Shown here: positions 15,381-23,754 of the stretch, piece after piece
Layout of the letters: the number at the start of each line of letters is the position of its first letter
Numbering within the stretch: position 1 is the first letter of the stretch
Source of the DNA: Flintibacter muris
GTDB lineage: Bacteria > Bacillota > Clostridia > Oscillospirales > Oscillospiraceae
Assembly (NCBI RefSeq): GCF_943192995.1
Contig: NZ_CALPCP010000011.1
Location: 35,338 to 99,337 of the forward strand
Length of the DNA stretch: 64,000 nucleotides
Direction of reading: 5' to 3'
Notes under the pieces: model-generated
Databases searched by the model: none
Told to the model about the DNA's origin: nothing
What the model saw: only the letters and a program-made list of their open reading frames with translations
Position numbers and translations under genes: made by a program

Positions 15381-16727
15381 TCATTTCTCCATGCTCTCTC
15401 GCAAGGTTGGTCGATTGTACCATGGCTCCTTGCGAAATACAAGGGCAAAAATGACGAAGAATGCGGTTATGGCGTCGGCGGCGGACTGGCAGGGCCACAG
15501 GGCCTCCCGGCCCAGCAGAGGGGGCAGGGCCAGCAGCAGCGCCGGGGGCAGAATGACGCTGCGCAGCAGCGAGACGGCCAGCGCCTGTTCGGTGCGGCGG
15601 GTGGCCTGCCAGAAGGAGATCATCAAAATATTGAACCCGGTGAGGAAGAACCCGCAGAAGTAGGGGACCGACTGCTCCACAGCGAAGGCCACCAGCTCCG
15701 GGTCCTCCGGGGCAAAAAGGAGGAAAAACCAGCGGGAGCCGAAGAAGATCAGGGCGCAGCCGGCCAGTCCCACCCCCAGAAAGACTTTGGTGGAAAACCG
15801 CCGCATAGCCAGCCCCCGGTCCCGCTCCCCGGTGGCCATAAAGCGGCTGAACACCGGCTGGAGGCCCTCCGCCATCCCCAAAAACAGGGTGAGGATGATG
15901 AGCATCAGATACCCGATTACCAGGTAGGCGGCCAGCCCCAGCTCTCCATAGCCGCATTGGGCGATGGCCAGGTTGTACAGAAATGTGACAATGCCAATGG
16001 AGAACTCCATGATAAAGGAGGGCACGCCGCACACCAGAATGTCCCTGCCGTCAGCCAGCCTGGGTCGGAAGGGGGCGAAATACAGCGCCCCCCGCTTCCG
16101 AAGAAAATGGGGCAGAAGGAGAAGCACACTGAACACAGGCCCCAGGGCGGTGGCCAGGGCAGCGCCCCGAATGCCCATGTTCAGGGGGTACATGAAGAGG
16201 TAGTCCAGCACAATGTTAGACCCCGCCCCCAGAATCATGGCAGTCATGGCCAGCTTGGGGCGGCCATCATTCCGGGCCATCCCTCCCAGCAGAAAGCTGA
16301 ACAGCTGAAAGGGAGCGAAGGTGACAATAAACCACAGGTAGCCGGCGGCCGGTTCCAGAATCTCCGGGGTAGCTCCCAGCAGCCGGGCCAGAGGGATCAA
16401 AAACAGGTTTCCCAGCACCGCCGTCAGCACTCCGGCCAGCCCCAGCATCCAGACTGCGGTGTTGAACAGCTTCCGGGCACCCGCCCGGTCCTCCGACCCC
16501 AGGCGGGCGGCAATCAGCACCCCCGCCCCTGAGCCGGCGGCGATAGCCACCGAAATCAAAATCTCGATCAGCGGCACCGCCACAGCGGCGGCGGCCATGG
16601 CCTCCCGCCCCAGGCGGTTGCCGATAAAGATGCCGTCCACAATGGTATAAACCGAGTTGAACAGCAGCCCGATCATCTGGGGGACGGCAAAGCGGAAGAA
16701 CAGCGCAGGGGGCTTGCCCTCATACAT
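15381..16727 (-). CDS. MATE family efflux transporter (second)
   Basis: A 448-residue membrane protein with about twelve helices, distinct from the copy at 8655. The N-terminus FAVPQMIGLLFNSVYTIVDGI is typical of MATE proteins. ATG 16727 is chosen because GGAGG (16736-16740) is eight bases upstream, whereas the start at 16742 would lie before that site. It is co-transcribed with degV. A dyad at 16809-16824 lies in its upstream region and may be an operator. The substrate is unknown. Confidence 0.87.
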   Translation of the reverse strand: MYEGKPPALFFRFAVPQMIGLLFNSVYTIVDGIFIGNRLGREAMAAAAVAVPLIEILISVAIAAGSGAGVLIAARLGSEDRAGARKLFNTAVWMLGLAGVLTAVLGNLFLIPLARLLGATPEILEPAAGYLWFIVTFAPFQLFSFLLGGMARNDGRPKLAMTAMILGAGSNIVLDYLFMYPLNMGIRGAALATALGPVFSVLLLLPHFLRKRGALYFAPFRPRLADGRDILVCGVPSFIMEFSIGIVTFLYNLAIAQCGYGELGLAAYLVIGYLMLIILTLFLGMAEGLQPVFSRFMATGERDRGLAMRRFSTKVFLGVGLAGCALIFFGSRWFFLLFAPEDPELVAFAVEQSVPYFCGFFLTGFNILMISFWQATRRTEQALAVSLLRSVILPPALLLALPPLLGREALWPCQSAADAITAFFVIFALVFRKEPWYNRPTLRESMEK

Positions 16728-16808
16728 GGAAAAAACCTCCAAACAAAAAAATAAAACGCCCCCGACCGCTCCTTCTACGGCCTATAGAGCGGCAAAGACG
16801 TTAACCAG

Positions 16809-16824
16809 GTTACCCGGCGGTAAC
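16809..16824. promoter_or_regulatory. Candidate operator upstream of the MATE-degV operon
   Basis: A perfect dyad GTTACC-CGGC-GGTAAC lies about 80 bases before the MATE start. A related GTTAACC half-site lies just before it. The regulator is not identified. Confidence 0.4.
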
Positions 16825-16889
16825 ATATTTATTTTTTCCAGCATACCAGAGTTTTGCAGAGATGTCAAGCCCCCCGTGGCCAGCGGCAC

Positions 16890-17015
16890 GGAAATCAATT
16901 TTCAGAACATTCCGCCATATTTGTAGGGCGGGACGACCCGGCCCGCCGCCGGTTAGCAACTGTTGCCAACGGCGCGCCGGGGCCGTCGCGCCCTACGGCG
17001 CCAAAATTGATTTCC
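16890..17015. repeat. MITE-like hairpin element, copy 2 (126 bp)
   Basis: The ends are a perfect 13-bp inverted repeat, GGAAATCAATTTT and AAAATTGATTTCC. A second, longer inverted block inside (GTAGGGCGGGACGACCCGGC pairing with the region around 16975-16996) lets the whole unit fold as one hairpin. It has no coding capacity. A shorter copy is at 11287-11385. Confidence 0.75.
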
Positions 17016-17084
17016 CCAGACCCAACGGCCATGAGGGGCTTGACGTATCGTCAAAGCTATGTTTTTTCCAGTGCGCTGCCCCTA

Positions 17085-17306
17085 TCAAGCCATCTTGGCG
17101 ACCAGCTTTTGGAAGGAGCGGGGAGCGACGCTGTCCTCCACCACTACGTGGGCCTTCCTGCCGATCAGAGCGAACAGCCCCAGCAGAGAGCGGGCGTCCA
17201 GCATCATGCTGCCGGAACTCAGCCAGACCTCATAGGGTGTTTCACAGGCCAGCCTGTTGATCTTCTCAATCTGCTCCTGGCTCTTGATGTCAATCTCTTT
17301 AATCAT
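17085..17306 (-). CDS. HPr-like domain protein lacking the phosphorylated histidine
   Basis: A 73-residue protein with the size and alternating strand-helix pattern of HPr. The second half (DARSLLGLFALIGRKAHVVV) aligns with HPr's K-S-I-M-G-V-M-S-L region. The loop that would carry the G-L-H-A-R-P active site is missing, so it cannot relay phosphate in the usual way and may be a regulatory or structural paralogue. AAGGAGG lies eight bases before the ATG. It is monocistronic. Confidence 0.7.
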   Translation of the reverse strand: MIKEIDIKSQEQIEKINRLACETPYEVWLSSGSMMLDARSLLGLFALIGRKAHVVVEDSVAPRSFQKLVAKMA

Positions 17307-17562
17307 TGCAAAGACCTCCTTGCATTCAATTCAAACCGTTTTGTGATGCCGCTTCCCTCAGCGGCTGCCCGTATTGTAGCAGGGCGGGGCGGCTTGCGTC
17401 AAGGATCGTTTTGTTGAATTCGCATAATTTTATAATATATTTTTATGCAATATATACAATCATGGGCGTTGAACAGGGTATCCGCAAAAACACCTGTCCT
17501 TGTTGTGGGGACTATTCACACAAAGAGAGGAGAAAATACCGCCCGGTTCTTCGCTTTCGCCA
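17307..17562. other. Gap upstream of serC without a convincing gene
   Basis: This stretch holds an AT-rich segment (17425-17465) with several TATAAT-like boxes. It also has a 34-codon open frame at 17463-17567 containing C-P-C-C-G but lacking a ribosome site. I would not call it a gene. Confidence 0.4.
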
Positions 17563-17591
17563 TTGACACCACATTTTTCCCGGACTATAAT
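17563..17591 (+). promoter_or_regulatory. Consensus promoter of serC
   Basis: TTGACA (17563-17568), a 17-bp spacer and TATAAT (17586-17591) match the sigma-A consensus exactly, 60 bases before the start codon. Confidence 0.85.
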
Positions 17592-17652
17592 TGAAAATTA
17601 CCGTACACCAGTGTGTACAATCACATTTTCTGTACAGAAAGGGGCTCTTCTC

Positions 17653-18738
17653 ATGAGCGATTCCCGCGTCTACAATTTTGCCGCCGGTCCCTCCGTACTC
17701 CCGCTGTCCGTGCTGGAGCGGGCCGGATTGGAGATTACCAACTATCGAGGCTCCGGTATGTCCGTGATGGAGATGAGCCACCGGTCTAAGGTCTTTATGG
17801 ACATTTTCCAGGACACACGGGACAAGCTGCGCCGGCTGATGAACGTCCCTGAGGGATACCACATTCTCTTTCTCCAGACGGGAGCTTCCGGCCAGTTTTC
17901 CATGATCCCCCTGAACCTGATCAGCAAGACGGGAAAGGCGGACTACGCCGTCACCGGCAACTTCTCCGGCCTGGCCTGTAAAGAGGCGAAAAAGTACGGG
18001 GACATCTCCACCGCCTGCGACACCTCCGACCGGAACCACAGCTACATCCCCCGGCAGGAGGAGCTGAAGCTGAACCTGGACGCCAGCTACTTCTACTACT
18101 GCGCCAACAACACCATCTATGGCACCGAGTGGGACTACATTCCTGAGACCGGGGATGTGACCCTGGTATGCGATATGTCCTCTGACATTCTGACTATGCC
18201 GGTGGATGTGTCCAGGTTTGGCATCATTTACGCCGGGGCCCAGAAAAACCTGGCCCCCGCCGGGCTGACTGTGGTGATTATCAAGGACGGCCTCCAGGGC
18301 CATGAGCTGCCATATACCCCCTTGATGATGAATTACAAGACCATGATCGACAAGGATTCCATGTACAACACCCCTCCCTGCTGGTGCGTCTACATGCTGG
18401 GGCTGATGCTGGACTGGGTGGAGGAGAACGGCGGCCCTGAGGGTATGGAGAAGCTGAAACAGCAGCGCTCCGGAATGCTCTACGATACGCTGGACTCCTC
18501 CCGGCTGTTCACCTGCCACGCGGAGCAGGGCTCCCGCTCCGGAATGAATGTCACCTTCCGCACCGCCAGCGAGGAGCTGGACGCCAAGTTCGTCCGGGAG
18601 GCCACGGAAGCCGGGTTTGTCAACCTGAAGGGCCACCGGATGACTGGCGGGATGCGGGCCTCCATCTACAACGCCATGCCGGTGGAGGCGGTGGAAAAGC
18701 TGTGCGACTTTATCCGGGCCTTCGAGAAGGCGAACTAA
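17653..18738 (+). CDS. serC: Phosphoserine aminotransferase
   Basis: A 361-residue PLP enzyme that makes 3-phosphoserine from 3-phosphohydroxypyruvate and glutamate. The start RVYNFAAGPSVLP is the SerC signature. Y-A-G-A-Q-K-N-L-A-P-A-G (~195-206) carries the PLP lysine. HRSKVF and the C-terminal GHRMTGGMRASIYNA bind substrate phosphate. The length is normal. A full-consensus promoter lies 60 bases upstream. serA is three genes downstream, so serine synthesis genes are clustered but interrupted by an ECF S component and a DUF1963 gene. Confidence 0.95.
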   Translation: MSDSRVYNFAAGPSVLPLSVLERAGLEITNYRGSGMSVMEMSHRSKVFMDIFQDTRDKLRRLMNVPEGYHILFLQTGASGQFSMIPLNLISKTGKADYAVTGNFSGLACKEAKKYGDISTACDTSDRNHSYIPRQEELKLNLDASYFYYCANNTIYGTEWDYIPETGDVTLVCDMSSDILTMPVDVSRFGIIYAGAQKNLAPAGLTVVIIKDGLQGHELPYTPLMMNYKTMIDKDSMYNTPPCWCVYMLGLMLDWVEENGGPEGMEKLKQQRSGMLYDTLDSSRLFTCHAEQGSRSGMNVTFRTASEELDAKFVREATEAGFVNLKGHRMTGGMRASIYNAMPVEAVEKLCDFIRAFEKAN

Positions 18739-18742
18739 CCCA

Positions 18743-18771
18743 TTGACAAAGTAGGGAATTCGCCGTATACT
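18743..18771 (+). promoter_or_regulatory. Promoter for the ECF S component gene
   Basis: TTGACA (18743-18748) and TATACT (18766-18771) with a 17-bp spacer begin five bases after the serC stop. Confidence 0.8.
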
Positions 18772-18803
18772 TCTCTCACCAACCAAATAGAGGAGGAGTT
18801 CTT

Positions 18804-19313
18804 ATGCTTCAAAAGGATAAAATCCATCTGCTCACCATCACCGCGCTGTTTGCTGCGGCCATCGCCGTGATGACCGCCTACATGCTCCACATCCCCATCC
18901 CCACCGGGGGCTACATCCATCTGGGCGACGCGCTCATCTATCTGGCCGCCTGCCTGCTGCCCCTCCCCTATGCGGCGGCCGCCGCCGCTGTCGGCGCGGG
19001 GCTGGCCGACCTGCTCACCGCCCCCATGTGGGTACTGCCCACCCTGGTTATCAAGGCGGTTTTGGTGCTGTTCTTTACCAGCAAAGGCGAGCGGCTGCTG
19101 TGCCGCCGGAACCTGGCCGCGGTGGTAATTGCCGGACTGTTCTCCCCCACCGCCTACGCCCTGGCCGGCTGCGCCATGGCCGGGACCATGGCCGCCTTTG
19201 TCCCCCAGTTCCTGGGCACTCTGGTCCAGGGGATTGGCAGCGGAGCCCTCTTTATTGTCATTGCCCCCGCTCTGGATGGGGTAAAGCTCAAGGAGCGGAT
19301 GATTACTTTCTAA
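18804..19313 (+). CDS. ECF transporter S component (substrate-binding membrane subunit)
   Basis: A 169-residue membrane protein with five or six helices. It resembles the TIGR04002/HmpT-like group: an early membrane segment, then P-I-P-T-G-G-Y-I-H-L-G-D-A at ~31-43, and small-residue-rich helices. S components bind vitamins or related small molecules and share an EcfA/EcfT energy module encoded elsewhere. It has its own promoter. No riboswitch that would name the vitamin is visible. Confidence 0.75.
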   Translation: MLQKDKIHLLTITALFAAAIAVMTAYMLHIPIPTGGYIHLGDALIYLAACLLPLPYAAAAAAVGAGLADLLTAPMWVLPTLVIKAVLVLFFTSKGERLLCRRNLAAVVIAGLFSPTAYALAGCAMAGTMAAFVPQFLGTLVQGIGSGALFIVIAPALDGVKLKERMITF

Positions 19314-19327
19314 AAGGAGACGCCACA

Positions 19328-20176
19328 ATGACTGACACTGAACTGGCTCTGGAGATCTGTGGAGAAATCCGCGCCGCCTGCAAAAAGATATGTCTCCCCT
19401 ATACCCTGGAGGTGGGCGAACCCGGTATCGCTGACAGCAAGGTGGGGGGCATGCCTTATCTGTCCAGGGGCGAGGCCTGGCCGGTATGCAGCTATGGCGA
19501 CCCCATGAGCTTTCTGGCCCAGATTGATTGTACACAGCTGAAAGGCCTGCCCGACTTCCCCCACGCCGGCCTGCTGCAATTCTTTGTCGGGACGGATGAT
19601 GTGTACGGCGCGGATTTTGACGACCAGATTGCCCAGCTGGGCTTTCAGATTATCTACCGGGAGACGGTGGACCCCACCGTCACGGCGGAGAGCGTTGCCG
19701 TTCCCCGGCCCTCTGACGGCAAGGAGTGCTACACCCCTTTGGGGGACCAGCCCTGCCGGATTGTCTTCGGTCCGGTGCAGAATCAGGACATCCCGGACGG
19801 CGACTGCCGGTTTGAAAAGCTGTTCCTGCAGCGCTGGAATCAGCTCAGACCGGAAAAGCCTATCCGCTCCATCTGGGACTTCTACGGCCTGTTTCCTAAG
19901 GAGGAGCGGGATTACGATATCTTCACTCTGGACCCGGCCAACGCTGCCGGCCACCAGCTGGACGGCTACCCCTTTTTTACCCAGGCCGACCCCCGGAGTG
20001 AGGACAACGAATATGAGGAATTTGACACCCTCCTGTTTCAGCTGGACAGCGAGATGCGGGACCGGAAAGATCTGGTCTGCTGGGGCGACTGCGGGGTGGG
20101 CAATTTCTTCATCAACCGGGAGGCACTGAAGCGCCGGGATTTCTCCCGGGTGCTGTACAACTGGGACTGCGGCTGA
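19328..20176 (+). CDS. DUF1963 (YwqG-like) protein
   Basis: A 282-residue soluble protein of the YwqG/DUF1963 family. Typical features are the early S-K-V-G-G-M-P-Y-L segment, F-L-A-Q-I-D (~61-66), L-L-Q-F-F-V (~80) and a late LLFQLDSE. It may follow the ECF gene in one transcript (14-base gap). The biochemical role of the family is not established. Confidence 0.85.
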   Translation: MTDTELALEICGEIRAACKKICLPYTLEVGEPGIADSKVGGMPYLSRGEAWPVCSYGDPMSFLAQIDCTQLKGLPDFPHAGLLQFFVGTDDVYGADFDDQIAQLGFQIIYRETVDPTVTAESVAVPRPSDGKECYTPLGDQPCRIVFGPVQNQDIPDGDCRFEKLFLQRWNQLRPEKPIRSIWDFYGLFPKEERDYDIFTLDPANAAGHQLDGYPFFTQADPRSEDNEYEEFDTLLFQLDSEMRDRKDLVCWGDCGVGNFFINREALKRRDFSRVLYNWDCG

Positions 20177-20219
20177 ACAGATGTCCCCGCAAGATCAACA
20201 AAAGTTTGAGGTAATAGGT

Positions 20220-21392
20220 ATGTACCGTATCAAAACACTGAACAAAATCTCCTCCGTGGGCCTGGACCGGCTGGACCGGGACCGGTTCCAGGTGGGGAGC
20301 GAGGTGGAGGAGGAGGACGGCATTCTGGTCCGCTCCGCCCCCATGCACGACTATGTATTCCCCAACTCTCTCCGGGCGGTGGCCCGGGCGGGGGCGGGCA
20401 CCAACAATATACCCATTGACCGCTGCTCTGAAAATGGCATTGTGGTCTTCAACACCCCCGGCGCCAACGCCAACGCGGTAAAGGAACTGGTCATTGCCGC
20501 CATGCTGGTGGCCTCCCGGGACATACTGGGGGGGGCCGACTGGGTGCAGGAGCAGGCCCACACCCCCAAGGTGGACGTGGCCGCCGCCGTGGAGAAGGGC
20601 AAGTCCGCCTTTGCCGGACCGGAGCTGTACCGCAAGACTCTGGGTGTCATTGGCCTGGGGGCCATTGGGGCCCTGGTGTGCAATATCGCCCTGGATCTGG
20701 GGATGGACGTGTACGGCTATGACCCCTTCCTGTCGGTGGACGCCGCCCTGCGGCTGGACCGCCATGTCCATGTGGTAAAGGATGTGACCGAGCTGTACCG
20801 GGTGTCTGACTATGTCACCCTCCACATCCCCTACACCAGCGCCACCAAGGATTTTATCAACGCCGAGGCCATTTCCAGGATGAAAGGGCAGGTGCGGGTG
20901 CTCAACCTGGCCCGGGGCGGGCTTGTGGATAATGATGACATGATTGCCGCCCTGGAGTCGGGACGGGTGGCCAAATATGTCACCGACTTCCCGGATGAGC
21001 AGATTGCCACCGTAAAAAATGTCATTGCTCTGCCCCACCTGGGGGCCTCCACCCCGGAGAGCGAGGAGAACTGCGCCGTCATGGCCGCCCGGCAGCTCCA
21101 GGACTACCTGCTCAACGGCAATATCACCAACTCCGTTAATCTGCCCAACGTGTCCCAGGAGTGGAGCGGCATTGCCCGCATCTGCCTGATCCATAAAAAC
21201 GTCCCCGCTATGCTGACCCAGATCATGACCACCCTGTCCGACGACCACATCAATGTGGAGAATATGACCAACAAGTCAAAGAAGGACTACGCCTACACCA
21301 TGGTGGACGTAAATACCCGCCTCACTGAGGAGGCTGTGGAGGAGCTGCGGGCCATCCCCAACATGATAAGGGTGCGGGTGCTGAATCATTAA
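20220..21392 (+). CDS. serA: D-3-phosphoglycerate dehydrogenase
   Basis: A 390-residue NAD-dependent enzyme that oxidises 3-phosphoglycerate in the first step of serine synthesis. G-L-G-A-I-G-A-L-V (~146-154) binds NAD. The catalytic Arg, Glu and His lie in N-L-A-R-G-G, the ~260 region and L-P-H-L-G-A-S-T. A C-terminal ACT domain (IARICLIHKNVPAMLTQIM) suggests feedback control by serine. ATG 20220 gives the usual MYxIKTLNKIS start; an upstream ATG (20181) is less likely. It leads into xth after 12 bases. Confidence 0.93.
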   Translation: MYRIKTLNKISSVGLDRLDRDRFQVGSEVEEEDGILVRSAPMHDYVFPNSLRAVARAGAGTNNIPIDRCSENGIVVFNTPGANANAVKELVIAAMLVASRDILGGADWVQEQAHTPKVDVAAAVEKGKSAFAGPELYRKTLGVIGLGAIGALVCNIALDLGMDVYGYDPFLSVDAALRLDRHVHVVKDVTELYRVSDYVTLHIPYTSATKDFINAEAISRMKGQVRVLNLARGGLVDNDDMIAALESGRVAKYVTDFPDEQIATVKNVIALPHLGASTPESEENCAVMAARQLQDYLLNGNITNSVNLPNVSQEWSGIARICLIHKNVPAMLTQIMTTLSDDHINVENMTNKSKKDYAYTMVDVNTRLTEEAVEELRAIPNMIRVRVLNH

Positions 21393-21404
21393 AGGAGTGT
21401 TCCC

Positions 21405-22163
21405 ATGATATTCATTTCCTGGAACGTAAACGGCCTGCGGGCCTGCATGAAAAAGGGGTTTTTGGACTTTTATCAGGGGCAAAAGCCCGATTTTCTCTGT
21501 CTTCAGGAGACGAAGATGGAGCGGGGTCAGGCGGACGTCCCCCTGGGGGAGGGGGTGCTGGAGTTCTGGAACTCCGCCGAGAAGAAGGGCTACTCCGGCA
21601 CCGCTGTCTTCACCCCCCACCAGCCCATCGCCGAGGCCTACGGCATGGACCTGGACCGGCACGACCACGAGGGGCGGCTCATCACGCTGGAGTATGAGAA
21701 GTTCTACCTGGTGTGCTGCTACACCCCCAACGCCCAGGACGGTCTGAAGCGGATCGACTACCGCATGGAGTGGGAGGAGGATCTGCGCGGCTACCTCATG
21801 TCCCTGGACAAGACCAAGCCGGTGATTTACTGCGGCGATTTGAACGTGGCCCATGAGGAGATCGACCTGAAAAACCCAAAAACCAACCGGGGCAACGCCG
21901 GCTTCTCCGACCAGGAGCGGGAGAAGATGACCGCCCTCCTGTCCTCCGGCTTTACCGACACCTTCCGATGGCTCTACCCCGACCGGGAGGGGGCCTACTC
22001 CTGGTGGTCCTACCGCTTCCACGCCCGGCAGAACAACGCGGGGTGGCGCATTGACTACTTTATCGTCTCCGACCGCCTGCGTGACAAAATTCTCCGGGCA
22101 GAGATCCTCTCTGACGTGGAGGGCAGCGACCACTGCCCTGTATTGTTAGAGCTGGATATTTGA
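21405..22163 (+). CDS. xth: Exodeoxyribonuclease III (AP endonuclease)
   Basis: A 252-residue DNA-repair nuclease of the ExoIII/APE1 family. Motifs are F-I-S-W-N-V-N-G-L-R-A at the start, L-C-L-Q-E-T-K (~33), Y-C-G-D-L-N-V-A-H (~142) with the catalytic Asp/Asn, and the C-terminal S-D-H-C-P-V with the catalytic His. The length is normal. AAGGAG lies eight bases before the ATG. It is probably co-transcribed with serA. Confidence 0.94.
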   Translation: MIFISWNVNGLRACMKKGFLDFYQGQKPDFLCLQETKMERGQADVPLGEGVLEFWNSAEKKGYSGTAVFTPHQPIAEAYGMDLDRHDHEGRLITLEYEKFYLVCCYTPNAQDGLKRIDYRMEWEEDLRGYLMSLDKTKPVIYCGDLNVAHEEIDLKNPKTNRGNAGFSDQEREKMTALLSSGFTDTFRWLYPDREGAYSWWSYRFHARQNNAGWRIDYFIVSDRLRDKILRAEILSDVEGSDHCPVLLELDI

Positions 22164-22177
22164 CTTACCTCAGATTG

Positions 22178-22253
22178 TCAAAAAGCCTCCCTCAAAGAGG
22201 GGGCCTGAGAGGACGAAGAACTTAGTCTCAGGCAAGGGCAAAGCCCTTGCCCT
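22178..22253. repeat. Intergenic block of nested short hairpins
   Basis: Three consecutive inverted repeats occur: CCTC...GAGG near 22184, GCCTGAGA/TCTCAGGC (22203-22233) and GGCAAGGGC-AAA-GCCCTTGCC (22231-22251). The beginning (AAAAAGCCTCCCTC) resembles the block at 4570-4735. It may also serve as the xth terminator. Confidence 0.5.
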
Positions 22254-22277
22254 ACATGACAGAAAGAAGCGATTATC

Positions 22278-23147
22278 ATGAAATTGTGCCAGTTATTCGG
22301 CCAGGGCCGGACCGTTTTCTCCTGCGAGGTGTTCCCGCCCAAAAAGACCGCCCCGGTGGACAGCATCTACCAGACGCTGGACGGCCTGAAAGACATCCGC
22401 TTTGACTTTATCAGCGTCACCTACGGGGCAGGCGGCTCCAGCAATGTGAACCAGAGCACCAGCGAGATCGCCGCCCTGATTGAAAACAAGTACCACATCC
22501 CCGCCATGGCCCACCTGACCTGCGTGGCCGCCGGGCGGGAGGACGCCGACCGCATTTTGGCCGAATTGAAGAAAGCCGGGGTGGAGAACGTCCTGGCCCT
22601 GCGGGGGGACGTAAACCCGGACTATCTCCCCAAAACCGACTTCAAGTATGCCAGCGAGCTGGTGGCTTACATCCGGGAGAAGGGGGACTTTGGCATCTCC
22701 GCTGCCTGCTACCCCGAGGGCCACTTTGAAAGCCCCGACCTGGTCAGTGACATCCGCCACCTGAAAGAGAAGGTGGACGCCGGCGCCCAGCATCTGGTCA
22801 GCCAGCTGTTTTTTGACAACGACGACTTTTTCCGCTTTCTGGAGCGGGCCCGTATCGCGGGCATCAACGTGCCTATTGAAGCGGGCATCATGCCCATCCA
22901 GTCCAAAAACTCCATCCAGCGGATGGTGACCATGTGCGGCGCCACTATCCCCAGCAAGCTTACCCGCCTGCTGGCCAAGTACGGCGACCACCCCGAGGCC
23001 CTGCGGGAAGCCAGCATTGCCTACGCCATTGACCAGATCTCTGACCTGATCGCCGGCGGCGTGGACGGCATCCACCTGTACACCATGAACAACCCGGATA
23101 CCGCCAAAGCTATCGCCAAGGCTATCTCCTCTATTCGAAAGGTATAA
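22278..23147 (+). CDS. metF: Methylenetetrahydrofolate reductase
   Basis: A 289-residue FAD-containing TIM barrel that reduces 5,10-methylene-THF to 5-methyl-THF. Motifs are FSCEVFPPK (~14), F-I-S-V-T-Y-G-A-G-G (~45-54) and L-A-L-R-G-D (~106). The HFESPD and IPIEAGIMPI-like segments match as well. The length is normal. It feeds methionine synthesis and could serve the Wood-Ljungdahl methyl branch; nothing here decides between them. Confidence 0.93.
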   Translation: MKLCQLFGQGRTVFSCEVFPPKKTAPVDSIYQTLDGLKDIRFDFISVTYGAGGSSNVNQSTSEIAALIENKYHIPAMAHLTCVAAGREDADRILAELKKAGVENVLALRGDVNPDYLPKTDFKYASELVAYIREKGDFGISAACYPEGHFESPDLVSDIRHLKEKVDAGAQHLVSQLFFDNDDFFRFLERARIAGINVPIEAGIMPIQSKNSIQRMVTMCGATIPSKLTRLLAKYGDHPEALREASIAYAIDQISDLIAGGVDGIHLYTMNNPDTAKAIAKAISSIRKV

Positions 23148-23156
23148 GAAAATCAA

Positions 23157-23194
23157 CAGGAGCGGCAGGGGCTTTCCCTTGCCGCTCCTGTTTT
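23157..23194 (+). terminator. Terminator after metF
   Basis: A long stem (CAGGAGCGGCAGGG with CCCTTGCCGCTCCTG, one bulge) is followed by TTTTCTT. Confidence 0.85.
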
Positions 23195-23246
23195 CTTGTA
23201 CTCAAATAAAATGCCCGTAAAGGTATACCTTTACGAACAGTATTCT

Positions 23247-23606
23247 TTAATTCTTGCTTTCGGCATTATATGCCTTTAGCCCGTTTATAGTGTGGATTAT
23301 AAATGCCTTTTCACGCATGGATAAATTAGCGATTATATTTTCTAAAAATAAATCAATATTTTCATCCTTGTCATTTATATCGTTACTATCTGATAATAAA
23401 TAGTTCATATCTATATCAAGTTCATTTGCTATGTTTATCAATGTTTGTAAACTTACATTCATTAAATTTGTTTCTAATTTTGCAACTGCATTTGTAGATA
23501 TGTTTATCTTCTCTGCTAGTTCTGCCTGCGTTAATTGTGCCGCTTTCCTAGCGGCTCTAATTCTTTTTGCAATGGCTTGATAGTCCAACTTATACTTGTA
23601 TTCCAT
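23247..23606 (-). CDS. XRE-family regulator, divergent from a lipoprotein gene
   Basis: A 119-residue protein with a helix-turn-helix at residues ~25-50 (LTQAELAEKINISTNAVAKLE) and an acidic C-terminal tail. ATG 23606 is chosen because AAGGGGG lies 6-8 bases upstream; the TTG at 23612 would be too close. The gene is clearly AT-richer than its neighbours, a sign of transfer. The intergenic region holds three TACTCCAT boxes that overlap the lipoprotein promoter, so it probably represses the lipoprotein gene and itself. Confidence 0.82.
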   Translation of the reverse strand: MEYKYKLDYQAIAKRIRAARKAAQLTQAELAEKINISTNAVAKLETNLMNVSLQTLINIANELDIDMNYLLSDSNDINDKDENIDLFLENIIANLSMREKAFIIHTINGLKAYNAESKN

Positions 23607-23630
23607 ATTCAACCCCCTTTTACTCCATAA

Positions 23631-23716
23631 TATCTAGCTATTAGCAAAAGATAAATTGAGTGTTGATGAAAATAGAATTGACTATTACTCCATATTCTGC
23701 TAAAATTCATGGAGTA
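23631..23716 (+). promoter_or_regulatory. Lipoprotein promoter with TACTCCAT operators
   Basis: TTGACT (23678-23683), 17 bp and TAAAAT (23701-23706) form the promoter. TACTCCAT occurs at 23631-23638 and at 23686-23693 inside the spacer, with an inverted copy ATGGAGTA at 23709-23716. Binding of the adjacent XRE protein would block RNA polymerase. Confidence 0.7.
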
Positions 23717-23754
23717 CCCCAGCACAACAACAAAATTAGACGGAGGTTGACACA

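Noticed and set aside
17463..17567. 34-codon frame with C-P-C-C-G upstream of serC
   Set aside because: There is no ribosome site and it overlaps the serC promoter. The Cys cluster alone is not enough.
22164..22277. SAM or other riboswitch before metF
   Set aside because: The leader contains only short dispersed hairpins without recognisable aptamer motifs.
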